NCBI RefSeq assembly: GCF_020781975.1
Contig: NZ_JAJGNI010000005.1
Coordinates: forward strand, 62,001 to 126,000
Source of the DNA: Microbacterium schleiferi
Lineage (GTDB): Bacteria; Actinomycetota; Actinomycetes; Actinomycetales; Microbacteriaceae
Length of the DNA stretch: 64,000 bases
Direction of reading: 5' to 3'
Below, piece after piece: positions 17,089-25,793 of this stretch. The position numbers were made by a program, and so were the translations under genes. Within the stretch, counting starts at the first letter, position 1. Every line of letters begins with the position of its first letter. The notes under the pieces were generated by a model that did no database searches, was not told where the DNA came from, and was given only the letters and a program-made list of their open reading frames with translations.

Positions 17089-17727
17089 TCAGATGTCGAC
17101 CGAGGCTCCGGCATCCAGTTCGAGGAACTCGCCGCCGCCCTGCTCGGTCGCCCACCGCAGACGCTGACGCCCCATCGTGCGTCCGATGATCGAGAGCGTC
17201 ATGTCGTGTGTTCCGAAGCACATCCGTGGAGCGACGGCGAGGACGAAGTCCATGGCCTCCCCGATCTTCAGCCACGGCGCGCCGACAGGAGCCGCCAGAA
17301 GCTTCACGTTCCGTCCTTCCGGCACCTCGTACGAGTCACCGGGATAGTAGAGACGGTCGTTCACCAGCACACCGACGTTGTCGATGACGGGGATCGATTC
17401 GTGGATGACGGCGTGCTTGCCGCCGAAGAACTCGAGCTCGAACGGGCCGACTTTCATGCTGTCGCCGGGCGAGACCACCGTGACATCGAACCCCGCGGCG
17501 GCGTCGGCGAGGCCCTGGGGCCCGATGATCTGCGCCTTCGGTGCGTTGCTGAGGATGCGACGCAGATGCTCCGGTGTCCAATGGTCGGGGTGCTCATGCG
17601 TGAGCACGATGGCCACGACATCGCCGTCATCCGGGAGCGGATCGGTGAACGATCCCGGATCGACGATCAGCGTCTTACCGGAGTCGCGGATCGTGAGGGC
17701 AGCGTGCTCGTGCTTCGTGACTCGCAT
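17089..17727 (-). CDS. metallo-beta-lactamase fold hydrolase (UlaG-like)
   Basis: The 212-residue protein has the MBL-fold metal motif THEHPDHW (HxHxDH, near residue 55). Further ligand positions appear in FGGKHAVIHE and YYPGDSY, and in GTHDMTLS near the C-terminus. The N-terminal KHEHAALTIRDSGKTLIVDPG is typical of the L-ascorbate-6-phosphate lactonase-like branch. Substrate is unknown. The start at MRVTKHEH is chosen because upstream residues are unlike the family and run into the tRNA promoter region. Confidence 0.86.
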   Translation of the reverse strand: MRVTKHEHAALTIRDSGKTLIVDPGSFTDPLPDDGDVVAIVLTHEHPDHWTPEHLRRILSNAPKAQIIGPQGLADAAAGFDVTVVSPGDSMKVGPFELEFFGGKHAVIHESIPVIDNVGVLVNDRLYYPGDSYEVPEGRNVKLLAAPVGAPWLKIGEAMDFVLAVAPRMCFGTHDMTLSIIGRTMGRQRLRWATEQGGGEFLELDAGASVDI

Positions 17728-17787
17728 ATCCCGAGTCAACCCTCGCGACGGGGCTCGAGGCAACCCCGCTGCGGTCTTCGCGTCGAT

Positions 17788-17817
17788 TTGGCCGGCCGTT
17801 CGTATACATGGCATAAT
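17788..17817 (+). promoter_or_regulatory. tRNA-Glu promoter
   Basis: TTGGCC (17788-17793) and CATAAT (17812-17817) are 18 bp apart and 16 nt before the mature tRNA. Confidence 0.65.
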
Positions 17818-17833
17818 TGAACGGTTGTCTTGC

Positions 17834-17909
17834 GGCCCCATCGTATAGCGGCCTAGTACGCCGCCCTCTCACGGCGGTAACGCGGGTTCGAATCCCGCTG
17901 GGGTCACCA
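17834..17909 (+). tRNA. tRNA-Glu (CTC anticodon), island integration site
   Basis: Complete tRNA: acceptor GGCCCCA/TGGGGTC, anticodon stem CCGCC/GGCGG with loop CTCTCAC (anticodon CTC), T-arm GCGGGTTCGAATCCCGC, discriminator A and encoded CCA. The segment from 17864 onward is repeated at the far end of the island. The present 3' half therefore came with the element and restores the gene. Confidence 0.96.
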
Positions 17910-17911
17910 AC
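17864..17911 (+). repeat. attL: 48-bp direct repeat
   Basis: The repeat runs from CCCTCTCACGG in the anticodon loop through the tRNA end to CACCAAC and is identical to 48952-48999. The flanking bases differ on both sides, which defines the core. Confidence 0.93.
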
Positions 17912-17917
17912 AAGAAG

Positions 17918-17937
17918 ACCCCCGGTCAGCCGGGGGT
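17918..17937 (+). terminator. island-borne terminator for tRNA-Glu
   Basis: ACCCCCGG/CCGGGGGT stem with loop TCAG followed by TTTCTTG. It belongs to the element and replaces the native terminator now found beyond attR. Confidence 0.8.
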
Positions 17938-17970
17938 TTTCTTGTTCCTGCCGAAAGGCTCGAACGGGCG

Positions 17971-19098
17971 CTATGCCGCTTTTGGCAACAGATTGGCAAC
18001 ATCTGATTGCATGGCCGCGAGGTTCAGCGCCGTGGCAACACCGTCCAGGTCGTCATCGAACAGGTCGGCGTACACGTCGAGGGTCACCGCGGCCGAGGCG
18101 TGCCCGAGCATCCGCTGGACGGCCTTCACGTTCGCGCCGGCGCTGACGGCGAGCGAGGCAGCGGTGTGCCGCAGCTCGTGCGGGGTGAGGCCCTTGATCC
18201 CGACCGCCTCGGCCGCGGTGTCGAACCAGCCGACCCGGTAGACGTGGTTGCGAAGCCAGGTGCCGGTGCGGATGCCGTAGAACACCGGGGCGTAGGCCGG
18301 GCGCCCGGCGATCTGCGCGCGGAGCAGCCCGACGAGGAACGCCGGGATCGGGATACTGCGGTGCTCGTAGTCCTTCGGCGGCTCGATGCGCTGGTAGCCC
18401 TTGTCGGCCACGACGGTCTGCTCGACGGTGAGGCGCGGGTGCTTCGCGTCGAGGTCGAGGTCACGGATGCGGAGCCCGGACAGCTCGCCCCAGCGCAGGC
18501 CGCAGTAGGCGAGCACGAGGACGACGAGGCCGTAGCCGTACTCGCGCCCATCCTTCATCTCGTCAATGGCCTGGGCGAGCGCGGCGACCTGATTGTGGGA
18601 CAGATACCGCTTGCGGGACTTGGTGGGCTTGGGGAGTTTGAGCCGGGCGGCGGGGTTGGACGGCAGGCGCTCGTCCTCGACCGCGAATCGGAGCGAACCG
18701 GAGAGGACGTTGACGATCTTGCGGACGGTCGCCGGGGCACCGGGGAGGGCCGAGGCCCACTCCTGCACCCGCAGGCGGGTGAGGTCGCCGATCGGGATCT
18801 TCCCCAACTCGGGGACGATGTGCTTGGCGATGATGTTCTCGACCCGGCTGCGGGTCGTCGCCCGGAGGTCGCCGCGGGCGGCGATCCAGGTCTGGAGCCA
18901 TTCGGCCACGGTCACCCGCGCACGCGACGGGTCGAGGTAGCGGCCCTGGGCGATGTCGACCTCCGTGGTCGCCAGGAACAGCTCGGCGGCCTTCTTGGTG
19001 GTGAAGCCGCGCTTCTGCGTCTGCTTCTTGTCCGGGCGTCGGTAGAGCGCCCGGTAGCGACGGCCCTTGGCCGTGTCGTAGGACTCGATGCTTCCCAT
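17971..19098 (-). CDS. int: tyrosine recombinase (integrase)
   Basis: The 375-residue phage-type integrase has an N-terminal arm-binding region (RRYRALYRRPDKKQTQKRGF), a SAM-like core-binding domain (VTVAEWLQTWIAARGD) and a catalytic domain. The catalytic domain carries R (YCGLRWGEL), HxxR (HELRHTAASL), H (MLGHAS) and the tyrosine in AVTLDVYADLFDDD. It adjoins attL and its last codons include TTGGCAAC repeats that may be arm sites. It should catalyse insertion into and, with the neighbouring small protein, excision from tRNA-Glu. Confidence 0.95.
   Translation of the reverse strand: MGSIESYDTAKGRRYRALYRRPDKKQTQKRGFTTKKAAELFLATTEVDIAQGRYLDPSRARVTVAEWLQTWIAARGDLRATTRSRVENIIAKHIVPELGKIPIGDLTRLRVQEWASALPGAPATVRKIVNVLSGSLRFAVEDERLPSNPAARLKLPKPTKSRKRYLSHNQVAALAQAIDEMKDGREYGYGLVVLVLAYCGLRWGELSGLRIRDLDLDAKHPRLTVEQTVVADKGYQRIEPPKDYEHRSIPIPAFLVGLLRAQIAGRPAYAPVFYGIRTGTWLRNHVYRVGWFDTAAEAVGIKGLTPHELRHTAASLAVSAGANVKAVQRMLGHASAAVTLDVYADLFDDDLDGVATALNLAAMQSDVANLLPKAA
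17982..18000. repeat. left TTGGCAAC direct repeat pair (candidate integrase arm site)
   Basis: TTGGCAAC occurs at 17982-17989 and 17993-18000, an 11-bp period. A matching pair (GTGGCAAC and TTGGCAAC, same period and direction) is found near attR at 48828-48846. Confidence 0.5.
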
Positions 19099-19107
19099 GA
19101 CTGGCTC

Positions 19108-19320
19108 CTACTGCTCCAGCCCCGCGAGGCGCTGCACGTCGATGCGGCGGTAGACGCGCTTGTGCCGGGTGAGCCGAATCGGCTCCACCGGGGCCTGGCC
19201 CTCCAGGGCGAGGGTGCGCAGGGTCGTGCGGTGGATGCCGAGCAGCGCCGCTGTCTCCTCCTCGGAGTAGAACAGGCGCTCGGGCTCCCGAGCGTCGAGG
19301 GGCGATGCGCTCTGACCCAT
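19108..19320 (-). CDS. xis: small HTH DNA-binding protein, probable excisionase
   Basis: The 70-residue protein has a MerR/excisionase-like winged HTH (FYSEEETAALLGIHRTTLRTLALEG...RLTRHKRVYRRIDVQRL). The ATG is preceded by AGGAGG with a 5-nt gap; an earlier in-frame start at 19347 lacks one. It lies 9 bp upstream of the integrase gene on the same strand, the usual place for a recombination directionality factor. It could also autoregulate the pair. Confidence 0.8.
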   Translation of the reverse strand: MGQSASPLDAREPERLFYSEEETAALLGIHRTTLRTLALEGQAPVEPIRLTRHKRVYRRIDVQRLAGLEQ

Positions 19321-19440
19321 CACGGCCTCCTTCGCATCTACGATCACAGCCGCGATTGCTGCTGTCGTCTTAGATTAGACCACAACACGCCAATCACAGC
19401 AAGAGTTTTAGTTGCTCGTGTCGCTCGGTACACTCGGGAT

Positions 19441-20142
19441 GTGACCGCAGCCCCGCGCAGACCCGGCGATCAGTCCTATGACGGCCTGATCGTCTCGGCC
19501 GACCTGCCGGACGGCTGGCATCTGCCGAGCCGGTTCCCCGGCGAGCGCGACGACGACGCCAGCGCGCAGATCGACGCGATCCTGGGCTACAACGATCAGG
19601 TGACGACCGAGGCCGACCGGCAGGCGCAGCTCGACTCGGAGCAGAACGAGACGATCGACGGCCGCTGGCGCTACATCGAGCACACAGCCACGGCGACCCG
19701 CGTGTTCATCCGGCTCCAGCGCCAGCAGTTCGCCGTGCCCGAGGAGGTGCGCATCACCGGCGTCGTCTACCTCCCGTGGCGGCCGGGCGATCCCGTGTCC
19801 AGCCAAGACCTCCGCACCCTGCCGACCGCGCGCATCGAGGCGGCGATCAACGAGCGCCTGTTCGCCATGAAGCGCACGGTGACCATCACCGGCGGGAAGA
19901 TCGTGCTGCCCTCCGGCCGGAAGATCAGCGAGCGGGATCTGCTCAAGCCGCTCGGGAACCCGAAGCGCACGCCCGACTTCTACGAGCTGGTCGCCCTCCA
20001 GTACGGCAAGCTCTCGGCGCAGGGGGACGCGGCGCCTGCTGTCACGATGGCGAAGATCAACGGCGTCGCCCACGCCACCGCGCAGGGCTGGCTCGTGCGC
20101 ACCCGCTCGCGCGGACTGCTCCCGCCGGGCCGCCGCGGGTAG
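19441..20142 (+). CDS. island protein of unknown function, leaderless
   Basis: This 233-residue protein starts with a GTG placed 6 nt after a TACACT -10 box (19429-19434), so the mRNA is probably leaderless. The C-terminal 90 residues (DLLKPLGNPKRTPDFYELVALQY...AKINGVAHATAQGWLVRTRSRGLLPPGRRG) resemble the terminal region of actinobacterial plasmid or phage proteins with an HTH-like AKINGVAHATAQGWL segment. No enzyme motif is seen. It diverges from xis-int and converges on the relaxase gene. Confidence 0.65.
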   Translation: MTAAPRRPGDQSYDGLIVSADLPDGWHLPSRFPGERDDDASAQIDAILGYNDQVTTEADRQAQLDSEQNETIDGRWRYIEHTATATRVFIRLQRQQFAVPEEVRITGVVYLPWRPGDPVSSQDLRTLPTARIEAAINERLFAMKRTVTITGGKIVLPSGRKISERDLLKPLGNPKRTPDFYELVALQYGKLSAQGDAAPAVTMAKINGVAHATAQGWLVRTRSRGLLPPGRRG

Positions 20143-20182
20143 TCGTCGGGGGAGCGGCGCGCACTTGCCCCCGAGCGCGTCG

Positions 20183-23100
20183 CTACAGGCTCGGCCCGAA
20201 GTCGGGTCCGCTGCTCGGGCTCGGACGGTGCTGGTCGCGGGTGAAGTCGTGCAGCTCTGCGGCACGCCGCGCCAGGGCCTCGGCTGCGACGCGCTCGGCC
20301 TCGGCTCGGGCCTCGACCTGGGCTGCGGCCTCGGCGACCGGCAGGGCTTCCAGCTCCGCGAGCTGGCGTCGCAGCGCCTCGGCCTGCTGCTGGGCGCTCT
20401 CGGCCTGGCGGCGCGGGCTGCCGGTGCTGTACGGCTTGCTGAACAGCCGCGTGTGCAGCATGGCCCGCTGCCGCTCCTGCCGGTCCCCGGCACGGCGCTG
20501 CTCCTGCCGGGCCTGCGCGTGCGTGCGCATGGCGTCGGCCAGCCGCGGGTCGGCCTCGGCCTGTTGCTCGGCCGCCGCCTGCGCCCACGCCGGCGCCTGC
20601 TCCGGCGTACGCGGGATCGAGCCCCACCGCTGCCGGGTCAGGTGCTCGGCCTCGTGGCGCTGGCGCTCGGCCTCGGTCAGCGCCCGGTCGGCGCTCCGAC
20701 GCCTCAGCGCCCCGGCACGGCTCCTGGCGGCGATCGCCGTCTCGTGGCGCTCCCTGACCGCGAGGACCGCGGCGGCGTCCGTGCCGGCCTGCTCGACCAG
20801 CGGCGGGACGGCCTCGGCCCGTGCCGCCTCGACCTGCTGGGCGGCGGCCTCGACCTCGGCCAGCAGCGCCTCGGCCTCGACGCGGTGCGCGGCCGACTGG
20901 CGCTCCATCGCCTCGGCCGCCTCCGCCCACCGTGCCGCCTGGCGCTCGGCCTGCTCGATGCTCTGCCGCAGTCGGGTGCGCTCGGCGTTCACGACGCGCA
21001 CCGGCCCGTCCGCGACGATGCCCGCGACGGCGGCCTGCGCCCGCTCGGTGGCCTCGCGCAGTCCGCGGTCGGCGCGGTCCCGCTCGAGCGCGGCCTGGAA
21101 CTGCTCGCGCGCGTCCCCGAGGTCCGCGGCGACGACGTGCAGCCTGTTCTCCTCCTGCCCGCGGGTGAGGCCGACGTAGACGCCGGCCGCGTCGAGCGCG
21201 TCCGACAGGACGGTGTGCGACGCGGGGGCAGTCATGCCCTGGACGCCGTAGGCGGTCGCGGCGTAGGCCAGGTGCGCGTGCTCGGCGACGTACTCGGCGG
21301 GCAGATGCACGGTGCGCTGCTGCTTCCGCTGGCTCGCGGCGTCCCGCACCCACAGGCTGCCGTCGCCGCTGACGTGCTGGACGATCCAGGTCTGCCGGTT
21401 CGCCACGCCCATCTCCGAGTCGTTGCGGCGGGTCTGGATGAGGTCGCCGGCGCCGATGCTCAGGCCGTCCGCGCCGTCGATGGTGCGGGCGTCGTCGACC
21501 GCGCCCGCGCGCACCCGGTCCTCTCGGATCAGAGTGTTCAGTTCGCGCGCCTCGTCGTTGGTCGCCGCGGTGATCGCGGCTCCGTCGATCCGCTCGGCGG
21601 CGACCGCGGCGCGCAGCGCCTCGGTGTCCTCGTGGAGCCGCACGAGTCCGAGCGCGTGGAGCCGGTCGAACAACTCGGCCGGGTCGCGGCCGGTCCGCAG
21701 GGCGAGGGTGAGCTGCGCGTAGTCGGGGTCCGCGAAGCGGTGCAGGCTCGTCAGCGAGTAGACGCGGGGGACGAGCGCGGCCGCGATGTCGAGCACCCCG
21801 CCGCGCCCCACGGCGGGGAGCTGCGCCCGGTCCCCGACGAGTGCGAGCGTCGCGCCGGCCTCGTCCGCGACGGTCAGCAGGGCGAGGGCGGTGTCCTGGT
21901 CGAGCATCCCCGCCTCGTCCACCACAACCCGCTCGGCGGCGGCCAGTCGGTTCTCCTTCGCCGGGCCGCGGTAGGTCGCGCCCGTCACCGGGTCCGTGTC
22001 GCCCACGGCCAGCCGGGTCCAGACACCATCGGCGTTCCACCGGAACCCGTGGTCGTAGACGAGTGCCGCTACCGAGTCGGTCGGCACGCCCAGCTCGGCG
22101 GCGGCGACGTCGGCGGCCTTCTTCGTCGGGGTCACCACCCGCACCGAACGACCCTCCTGTCCGGCGGCGCGGATCGCAGCACCGAGCATGGTCGTCTTGC
22201 CCGCGCCCGCCGCGCCCTCGACCACGACGAGCGGCCGGGTGGAGGCGAGCGCGGCGGCGGCGCGCGCCTGGTCCGCATCCAGCCCCGGCTCCTGCACGCG
22301 CGGGGTTGCGCCGTGCACCGGCCGGGTGGCGCGTGCAGCCAGTCGGTCGCGCAGCTCCGTCTCGACGGCCACTACGTGCAGCGTCGTGAGGTGCGCAACA
22401 TGCTCCAGCCGTGGCGCATCCGGCGGCAGGATCGAGAGGCAGTCGTCCGCCGCGAGCCGGGTCGTGATGGTGATGAACTCGCGCAGCTCCTCGCGGGTGG
22501 CGCGCACACCGGCCTCGGTGACGATGTGCGCCACCTGCTCCTGCACGTCATGCACGGTCCATGCGGATGCAGCAGCCGCGCAGCGGTCGAGCGCACGGGA
22601 GGCGACCTGTTGCACGGCCAGCTCGTCCAGCGTGCGCAGGGGTTGCACGGTGGCGCGCGGCAGGTCCGGGGTGTAGCCAGCCTCCTGCAACTCGCGCAAC
22701 CAGCCGGCCTCGGAGCCGAGCACGCTGGGCTTCTTGCTCGGCCGCTCATGATCCCACGCCTTCGCGTGCAACCTGGCGCGCACCACCGGCCCCGTCTCCT
22801 GGCCGGGATGCGCGGCCTCCCACTCGGCCTCGAACTTGGCGAGGTTGCGCGCCACCTGCTGCCCGCGCTTGGACATGACCGCTTTCCACGGCACCAGCTC
22901 CGCGACCTCCCCGGTCACCGGGTCAAGGGTGAGACCGTGCGCGTCGAGCACCGCGGCGAGCTGCGGGTGCGCGGCGATGACCGCCGTGCCGAGGGCGCGG
23001 ATCGCGCCCTGCTGCCGGAACAGCGCCGCGGTGTAGAGCCCGCGCCAGCGACCGGCCGCCCACACGCGCGTCCCGATCTGGAAGTGGATATGCCGGTGCG

Positions 23101-23602
23101 GGTCGCCCGCACGGGAGGTCTTGTGCGACACGGCCACGGTTTCGAGCTGCTCGATCGGCACGACCTCCTGCTTCCCGCGCGCGCCGACGCGGGTGACCGA
23201 GTGCTGGCCGAGCCAGGACCGGATCTCCGCAACCGCGTCCCGCTGGGCGGCGTCCAGGGCCTCGGACACCTCCGGGTGCAGGCCGGCGGCGACCGACAGG
23301 GACTTCGGGACGTTCACGACCATCTCCATGAACCGGGGCGACCCCCGGCCACCCTCGCCCCGCAGCCGGGGTCGGCCCATCGACTCCCCGGTGAGCGGGT
23401 TGATCCAGCCAACCCACTGGCGGTACTCCTCGGCGGTCAGCCCGAGCTCGCCGATCACTCGGCCCTCGGCGTCGACCGCCGTGAACTCGGCCAGGGCGGT
23501 CCCCGCCTCCAGGTAATACTCGTCCGCCCGCGCGCGGTCGGACTCCAGATAGCGCAGGGCATCCGAGCCTGTGCCCCGGAACGGGATCACGCCACCTTTC
23601 AT
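20183..23602 (-). CDS. MobF-family conjugative relaxase-helicase
   Basis: The 1,139-residue protein nicks and unwinds DNA for mobilization. The N-terminal TrwC-type relaxase domain (about 1-310) has tyrosines near residue 30 (DEYYLEAG), VVNVPKSLSV and the metal-binding histidine cluster HRHIHF. The helicase domain (about 420-870) has Walker A GAAGAGKTT, VVVDEAGMLD, GDRAQLPAVGRGG and YGVQGMTAPAS...VGLTRG. The last 270 residues are an Ala/Glu/Arg-rich coiled coil. The start has GGAGG upstream. An AT-rich inverted repeat just upstream may be oriT. Confidence 0.93.
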   Translation of the reverse strand: MKGGVIPFRGTGSDALRYLESDRARADEYYLEAGTALAEFTAVDAEGRVIGELGLTAEEYRQWVGWINPLTGESMGRPRLRGEGGRGSPRFMEMVVNVPKSLSVAAGLHPEVSEALDAAQRDAVAEIRSWLGQHSVTRVGARGKQEVVPIEQLETVAVSHKTSRAGDPHRHIHFQIGTRVWAAGRWRGLYTAALFRQQGAIRALGTAVIAAHPQLAAVLDAHGLTLDPVTGEVAELVPWKAVMSKRGQQVARNLAKFEAEWEAAHPGQETGPVVRARLHAKAWDHERPSKKPSVLGSEAGWLRELQEAGYTPDLPRATVQPLRTLDELAVQQVASRALDRCAAAASAWTVHDVQEQVAHIVTEAGVRATREELREFITITTRLAADDCLSILPPDAPRLEHVAHLTTLHVVAVETELRDRLAARATRPVHGATPRVQEPGLDADQARAAAALASTRPLVVVEGAAGAGKTTMLGAAIRAAGQEGRSVRVVTPTKKAADVAAAELGVPTDSVAALVYDHGFRWNADGVWTRLAVGDTDPVTGATYRGPAKENRLAAAERVVVDEAGMLDQDTALALLTVADEAGATLALVGDRAQLPAVGRGGVLDIAAALVPRVYSLTSLHRFADPDYAQLTLALRTGRDPAELFDRLHALGLVRLHEDTEALRAAVAAERIDGAAITAATNDEARELNTLIREDRVRAGAVDDARTIDGADGLSIGAGDLIQTRRNDSEMGVANRQTWIVQHVSGDGSLWVRDAASQRKQQRTVHLPAEYVAEHAHLAYAATAYGVQGMTAPASHTVLSDALDAAGVYVGLTRGQEENRLHVVAADLGDAREQFQAALERDRADRGLREATERAQAAVAGIVADGPVRVVNAERTRLRQSIEQAERQAARWAEAAEAMERQSAAHRVEAEALLAEVEAAAQQVEAARAEAVPPLVEQAGTDAAAVLAVRERHETAIAARSRAGALRRRSADRALTEAERQRHEAEHLTRQRWGSIPRTPEQAPAWAQAAAEQQAEADPRLADAMRTHAQARQEQRRAGDRQERQRAMLHTRLFSKPYSTGSPRRQAESAQQQAEALRRQLAELEALPVAEAAAQVEARAEAERVAAEALARRAAELHDFTRDQHRPSPSSGPDFGPSL

Positions 23603-23612
23603 GCCTTCGCCT

Positions 23613-23646
23613 CCTACCTAAGATAACAGCTACCATATCAGGTAGG
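23613..23646. repeat. inverted repeat upstream of relaxase, candidate oriT
   Basis: Perfect arms CCTACCT and AGGTAGG enclose a second pair GATA/TATC in a noticeably AT-rich stretch between the relaxase start and the IS481 element. Its place and structure fit an oriT or an operator for the relaxase gene. Confidence 0.45.
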
Positions 23647-23801
23647 ATACGTCCATTCTTGTGAAGAAGTCAGAAATGAGCGAGTCCGGGGTCCGGTTGG
23701 CGGATCAGCGAACGTCAGAGGGTCAAGAGTTGGGGAGAGTGGACAGTGGTGAGGATCTCAGAGAGATGTGCCTGCATGCGGTGATAACTGCTGGGCCGCG
23801 A
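23647..23801. other. short non-coding or decayed segment before the IS
   Basis: A GTG-started frame from 23661 runs up to and into the IS481 insertion and ends inside it. This may be the start of a gene cut by the IS. No family is recognised and no RNA gene is seen. Confidence 0.3.
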
Positions 23802-23805
23802 CCTA

Positions 23806-24862
23806 GGTGTAGCGACCCGGGACGTTGTGTGCGTCGCGGGTAGGTGAAGACCTCCGGGACGATGTGGGTATCTGACAACTCGCATCGGTGACCGGAGGTC
23901 TTCGTGGTTCACGCTAATGCTCATTTGACGCCGAGGGGGCGGCTTCGGCTTGCTCGTGCGGTCGTTGTCGGCGGCTGGTCGCTCGCCCGGGCTGGGGAAC
24001 GGTTCCAGTGTTCGCAGGCGACGGCGAAGAAGTGGGCCGATCGATACCGGGCGGGTCAGCCGATGACTGATCGCAGTTCCCGTCCGTATCGATCGCCGAC
24101 CCAGCTTGACCGTCGCACGGAGCGGCGGATCGTCGCGATCCGCTTCAACCGGCGGTGGGGTGCTCGGCGGATCGCCTGGCATCTGGGGTTGAACCCGGCG
24201 ACCGTGGGTCGGGTGCTTGCCCGCTATCGGATGCCGCGGCTGTCGCATCTGGACCGCAACACCGGGCTGCCCGTTCGGAAGCCGAAACCGATCCGGTACG
24301 AGGCGGCCGCGCCGGGCGATATCGTGCATGTCGATATCAAGAAACTGGGTCGGATCCCTGACGGTGGCGGCCACCGGATGCTCGGCCGTCACGCCGGACG
24401 CCGCAACCGCCGCGCCGGGACCGGCTACTCGTTCCTGCACCACGCGGTCGATGACTGCACCCGCCTGGCCTACTCCGAAGAGCTCGACGACGAACAGAAG
24501 GACACCGCCGCCGGGTTCTGGATCCGCGCCCGCGCTCACTTCGCCGAAGCCGGCCTCACCGTCAAAGCCGTCATGACCGACAACGGCTCCTGCTACCGCT
24601 CCCACGACTTCGCCGCGGCCCTCGGCGAGGGAGTCCGGCACATCCGCACCCGCCCCTACCGGCCACAGACGAACGGGAAAGTGGAGAGATTCAACCGCAC
24701 CCTCGCCGCCGAGTGGGCCTACGCATCGACCTACCTCTCGAACGCGGCAAGATCAGCCACCTACGACGACTGGCTCGAGGAATACAATCACCGACGACCC
24801 CACACCGCCCTCGGAGGCCACACCCCCACCTGCCGCCTTCACAACCTCACGGGTCGCTACAC
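23806..24862 (+). mobile_element. IS481-family insertion sequence, copy A
   Basis: The 1,057-bp element has ends GTGTAGCGACCCG and CGGGTCGCTACAC. CTAG flanks both ends (23802-23805 and 24863-24866), and six bases CCTAGG are the same on each side if the tips are trimmed by one base. IS481 is known to target NCTAGN. The insertion lies across the -10 region of the downstream small membrane protein gene. Confidence 0.88.
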
Positions 24863-24866
24863 CTAG
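23904..24866 (+). CDS. IS481-family transposase, copy A
   Basis: The 320-residue DDE transposase has an HTH region (LARAGERFQCSQATAKKWADR) and an rve core with the acids in VHVDIKKLG, MTDNGSCYRS and GKVERFNRTL. It ends EEYNHRRPHTALGG...NLTGRYT. Its TAG stop is formed by the target CTAG, not by the element. The frame is intact. Confidence 0.93.
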   Translation: MVHANAHLTPRGRLRLARAVVVGGWSLARAGERFQCSQATAKKWADRYRAGQPMTDRSSRPYRSPTQLDRRTERRIVAIRFNRRWGARRIAWHLGLNPATVGRVLARYRMPRLSHLDRNTGLPVRKPKPIRYEAAAPGDIVHVDIKKLGRIPDGGGHRMLGRHAGRRNRRAGTGYSFLHHAVDDCTRLAYSEELDDEQKDTAAGFWIRARAHFAEAGLTVKAVMTDNGSCYRSHDFAAALGEGVRHIRTRPYRPQTNGKVERFNRTLAAEWAYASTYLSNAARSATYDDWLEEYNHRRPHTALGGHTPTCRLHNLTGRYT

Positions 24867-24876
24867 GGTGGTCGCC

Positions 24877-25194
24877 ATGAGTGACAGCGACGTCTACGTC
24901 AGCCCCACCCGCGTCCCTGCCGGCATCGCCCTCCTGCTCGCCGTGCTTGGCACCGCCGCCATGTACGCCGGCTTCGTGCTCGGGGTTCCCGCCGCCCTCG
25001 ACGGCAGCGGCAGCGGAGCGGGTGGATTCATCGTGCTGTTCCTCGCCGGAGCCGCGCTCGTGCTGGCGGCGCTGGTGATCTCGATCGTCTGCCTCGTGCG
25101 CGGTCTCGCGCGCGGCATCGCGATCCTGGCGCTGGTCGTCGCGCTGGTGCCGGTCGTCGGCGTCGTGATCCTGCGGATCGCGGCGGTGTCCTAA
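24877..25194 (+). CDS. small membrane protein
   Basis: The 105-residue protein has three hydrophobic helices (AGIALLLAVLGTAAMYAGFV, FIVLFLAGAALVLAALVISI, GIAILALVVALVPVVGVVIL). TAGGGT (24864-24869) ends 7 nt before the ATG, so the native transcript was leaderless. The IS481 insertion kept this -10 but replaced everything upstream of it. A 40-bp remnant like its 3' end recurs near 25,960. Function unknown. Confidence 0.68.
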   Translation: MSDSDVYVSPTRVPAGIALLLAVLGTAAMYAGFVLGVPAALDGSGSGAGGFIVLFLAGAALVLAALVISIVCLVRGLARGIAILALVVALVPVVGVVILRIAAVS

Positions 25195-25368
25195 CCCGCG
25201 GCGTCCTGACCCTCCGCCGCCTTGTACACCTTCGACCGCGGCACATAGCGCGCGGAGTTGCCGAGCAACCCCGCGACCTCCTCGTCAGTGAGCTCGCGGC
25301 GCACCTTGCCCGGGATGCCCGCGACGAGCGACTGCGGCGGCACGATCGTGCCCCTCGAGCACCACCAC
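25191..25368 (-). pseudogene. 3' fragment of a gamma-carbonic anhydrase gene
   Basis: About 55 C-terminal codons (ending VPRSKVYKAAEGQDAAG) closely match the intact copy at 37735-38253 but with scattered substitutions, so the two are diverged homologues. An extra C near 25350 shifts the frame, and similarity stops abruptly near 25368 where a histidine-phosphatase remnant begins. Its stop overlaps that of the convergent small membrane protein. Confidence 0.82.
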
Positions 25369-25793
25369 CTCGCGTGCCGTGGCAGACCACGAGCACCGCC
25401 TTGCCGGGAAGTCGGTGGCGATGCGGGTCAGGGCCACGACCCCGTGCACAGCGACGGAGTCGAGCGACGCTGCGCCCGGATACTCCCGGTCGGGCCAGCG
25501 CGCGATCGCGGCGGCGGCCGAGGTGCCCTCCAGCTCGCCGTAGTCGCGTTCGGCGAGCTTCGGATACGCGGTGCCGAACGGGGTGTTCAGCCCTTCCGCG
25601 ATGATGCGGGCCGTCTCGCGGGCGCGCAGGAGCGGGAAGTTCACGACCGCATCCACGGCAGTGAGCGCAGGGTCATCGGGGTATCCGCCACCTATCGGTG
25701 TCCGGTGTTGTTGAGCCGGATGTCGCTCGATCCCTGGATGAGTCCCTCGGCGTTCCAGTCGGCCTGACAATGCCGGATGAACGCGACGATCAT
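25369..25793 (-). pseudogene. decayed histidine phosphatase family gene
   Basis: The start MIVAFIRHCQADWNAEGLIQ resembles phosphoglycerate-mutase-like phosphatases, with RHC in place of the usual RHG. The frame then shifts near 25700 to one encoding FPLLRARETARIIAEGLNTPF...LAERDYGELEG. It shifts again near 25400, where VLVVCHGT (the second catalytic histidine region) is in another frame. The 3' end is replaced by the carbonic anhydrase fragment. It is clearly non-functional. Confidence 0.8.

Noticed and set aside
20165..23626. A 1,153-codon plus-strand frame opposite the relaxase gene
   Set aside because: Antisense shadow; Arg/Ala/Gly/Leu-rich with no motif, while the minus strand encodes a complete MobF protein.
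23661..23843. A 60-codon gene between relaxase and IS481
   Set aside because: The frame runs across the IS boundary and its last residues are IS sequence, so it is at most a truncated remnant.
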